A stretch of DNA of 7,320 nt, taken from an uncultured Flavobacteriales bacterium (GTDB lineage: Bacteria > Bacteroidota > Bacteroidia > Flavobacteriales_E > Vicingaceae). The DNA lies in the NCBI GenBank assembly GCA_913059105.1, contig CAJXRL010000138.1, forward strand, positions 1-7,320, written 5' to 3'. Of the stretch, positions 6,901 through 7,320 are shown one piece after another; position 1 is the stretch's first letter; each line of letters opens with the position of its first letter. A program made the translations under genes and the position numbers. The notes beneath the pieces are model-generated. The model was not told where the DNA came from. It saw only the letters and a list, made by a program, of their open reading frames with translations, and searched no databases.

Positions 6901-7287
6901 TACAGCGCTCAGCTAACATGAATAGTGATGAATTAAAAGAACGCATAGAGCGCACTACAACTACGCTTGTTGAGCAAATCGAAACCTTGAGTAATATCGC
7001 GACGGCCTTTTCTTCATTTGCTAAATTACCGAGTAAAGAACTTCAAGAATTAAATGTAATTCCAATCTTGAAAAATGCAGTTGACTTATATTCTCATTCT
7101 CTTTTTGTAAAACTAGAAGTACCTGAGAATTTAACGATGGCACTTATTCTTGGTGACAAAGACCAATTGTTAAGGGTTTTCAACAATGTGATAAAAAATG
7201 CTGTACAGGCAACTGAATATATTGAAAATTCTATAATCAATGTTTCAATTGAAGCAAATGAAAAATCTTTTTTCATCAAGATTAGTG
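3915..7287 (+). CDS. Large multi-membrane sensor histidine kinase, NtrY-like core, 3' truncated
   Basis: The frame is open for 1124 complete codons from ATG 3915 to the adapter junction. Predicted order: membrane span 1 (residues 6-27); extracytoplasmic region 1 (28-190); eight spans (about 192-214, 220-240, 262-283, 289-311, 332-355, 369-386, 391-404, 414-434); a large extracytoplasmic region (435-672, with PELLLD near its middle); spans 676-697 and 715-738; a third, Cache-like sensor region (739-890); span 891-908; HAMP (909-960, Pro913, Asp939-Glu940); HisKA; and the start of HATPase_c. The H-box AHEIKNPLTPMKL carries phospho-acceptor His980; the trailing PLTPMKLS is NtrY-like. The N-box is FNNVIKNAVQA (Asn1091/Asn1095). 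Twelve spans give a cytoplasmic kinase core if the N-terminus is inside, which is consistent. The ATP-lid and G boxes and any downstream regulator lie outside the window. It presumably autophosphorylates in response to an envelope signal; ligand and partner are unknown. There is no Shine-Dalgarno before the start. Confidence 0.92.
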
Positions 7288-7320
7288 CTGTCTCTTATAC
7301 ACATCTCCGAGCCCACGAGA
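7288..7320 (-). other. Illumina Nextera read-2 adapter (non-genomic)
   Basis: The last 33 bases begin with CTGTCTCTTATACACATCT (7288-7306), the reverse complement of the Tn5 mosaic end, and continue into the reverse complement of the Nextera read-2 primer portion. They mirror positions 18-50. The histidine kinase frame stays open through this adapter only by chance, so codons after 7287 are not part of the protein. Confidence 0.98.

Noticed and set aside
6668..7279. Minus-strand frames of 70 and 61 codons.
   Set aside because: They are antisense to the HAMP, HisKA and ATPase coding regions, which are strongly motif-supported on the plus strand.
1..7320. Terminal inverted repeat of a transposon: the ends carry matching Tn5-type mosaic ends.
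   Set aside because: The repeats are continuous with Illumina primer and index sequence and there is no transposase; they are library adapters.

Overview
This is a 7.2 kb piece of an AT-rich bacterial genome, most likely Bacteroidota (Flavobacteriia or a relative). The grounds are the base composition, the near absence of strong Shine-Dalgarno sites, TAnnTTTG-like boxes, and a very large multi-membrane histidine kinase of a type common in that phylum. The placement is inference; no marker gene is present. Both ends are Illumina Nextera adapter, not genome: 1-50 (P7 tail, an 8-base i7 index and the transposase end) and 7288-7320. Genomic sequence is therefore 51-7287, and the outer gene at each end is cut artificially.

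Left part (51-3828, minus strand): a tightly packed six-gene operon. In transcription order it holds a ketoacyl-ACP synthase III (KAS III), a discrete acyl carrier protein, a second KAS III, a short-chain dehydrogenase/reductase, a GNAT-fold N-acyltransferase, and the first 29 codons of an unrecognised gene that may be membrane-associated. Junctions are +9, -1, -25, +2 and -1 nt, so translational coupling is likely. Both KAS III proteins keep the Cys-His-Asn triad, the reductase keeps Ser-Tyr-Lys, and the carrier protein keeps a serine in the attachment position. Together they look like a small dedicated pathway that builds a short beta-hydroxyacyl (or dihydroxyacyl) group on its own carrier protein and hands it to an amine, most plausibly an amino sugar of a surface polysaccharide. 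The acceptor and chain length are inference.

Middle (3829-3914): an 86-bp divergent intergenic region. Each flanking ATG is preceded, at exactly 4 nt, by a TAnnTTT(G/A) box. No terminator, riboswitch or RNA gene was seen.

Right part (3915-7287, plus strand): one reading frame open to the edge, at least 1124 codons. It encodes a large sensor histidine kinase with about 12 predicted membrane spans, three putative extracytoplasmic regions, a HAMP linker, an NtrY-like HisKA H-box and the N-box of the ATPase domain. The rest of the ATPase domain lies beyond the window. Nothing in the sequence links it functionally to the acyl operon; they only share the divergent promoter region.

The most interesting content is the two-KAS III acyl pathway ending in a GNAT that lacks a recognisable acetyl-CoA pyrophosphate loop, which would fit an acyl-ACP donor. 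No CRISPR array, IS element, tRNA or rRNA was seen.
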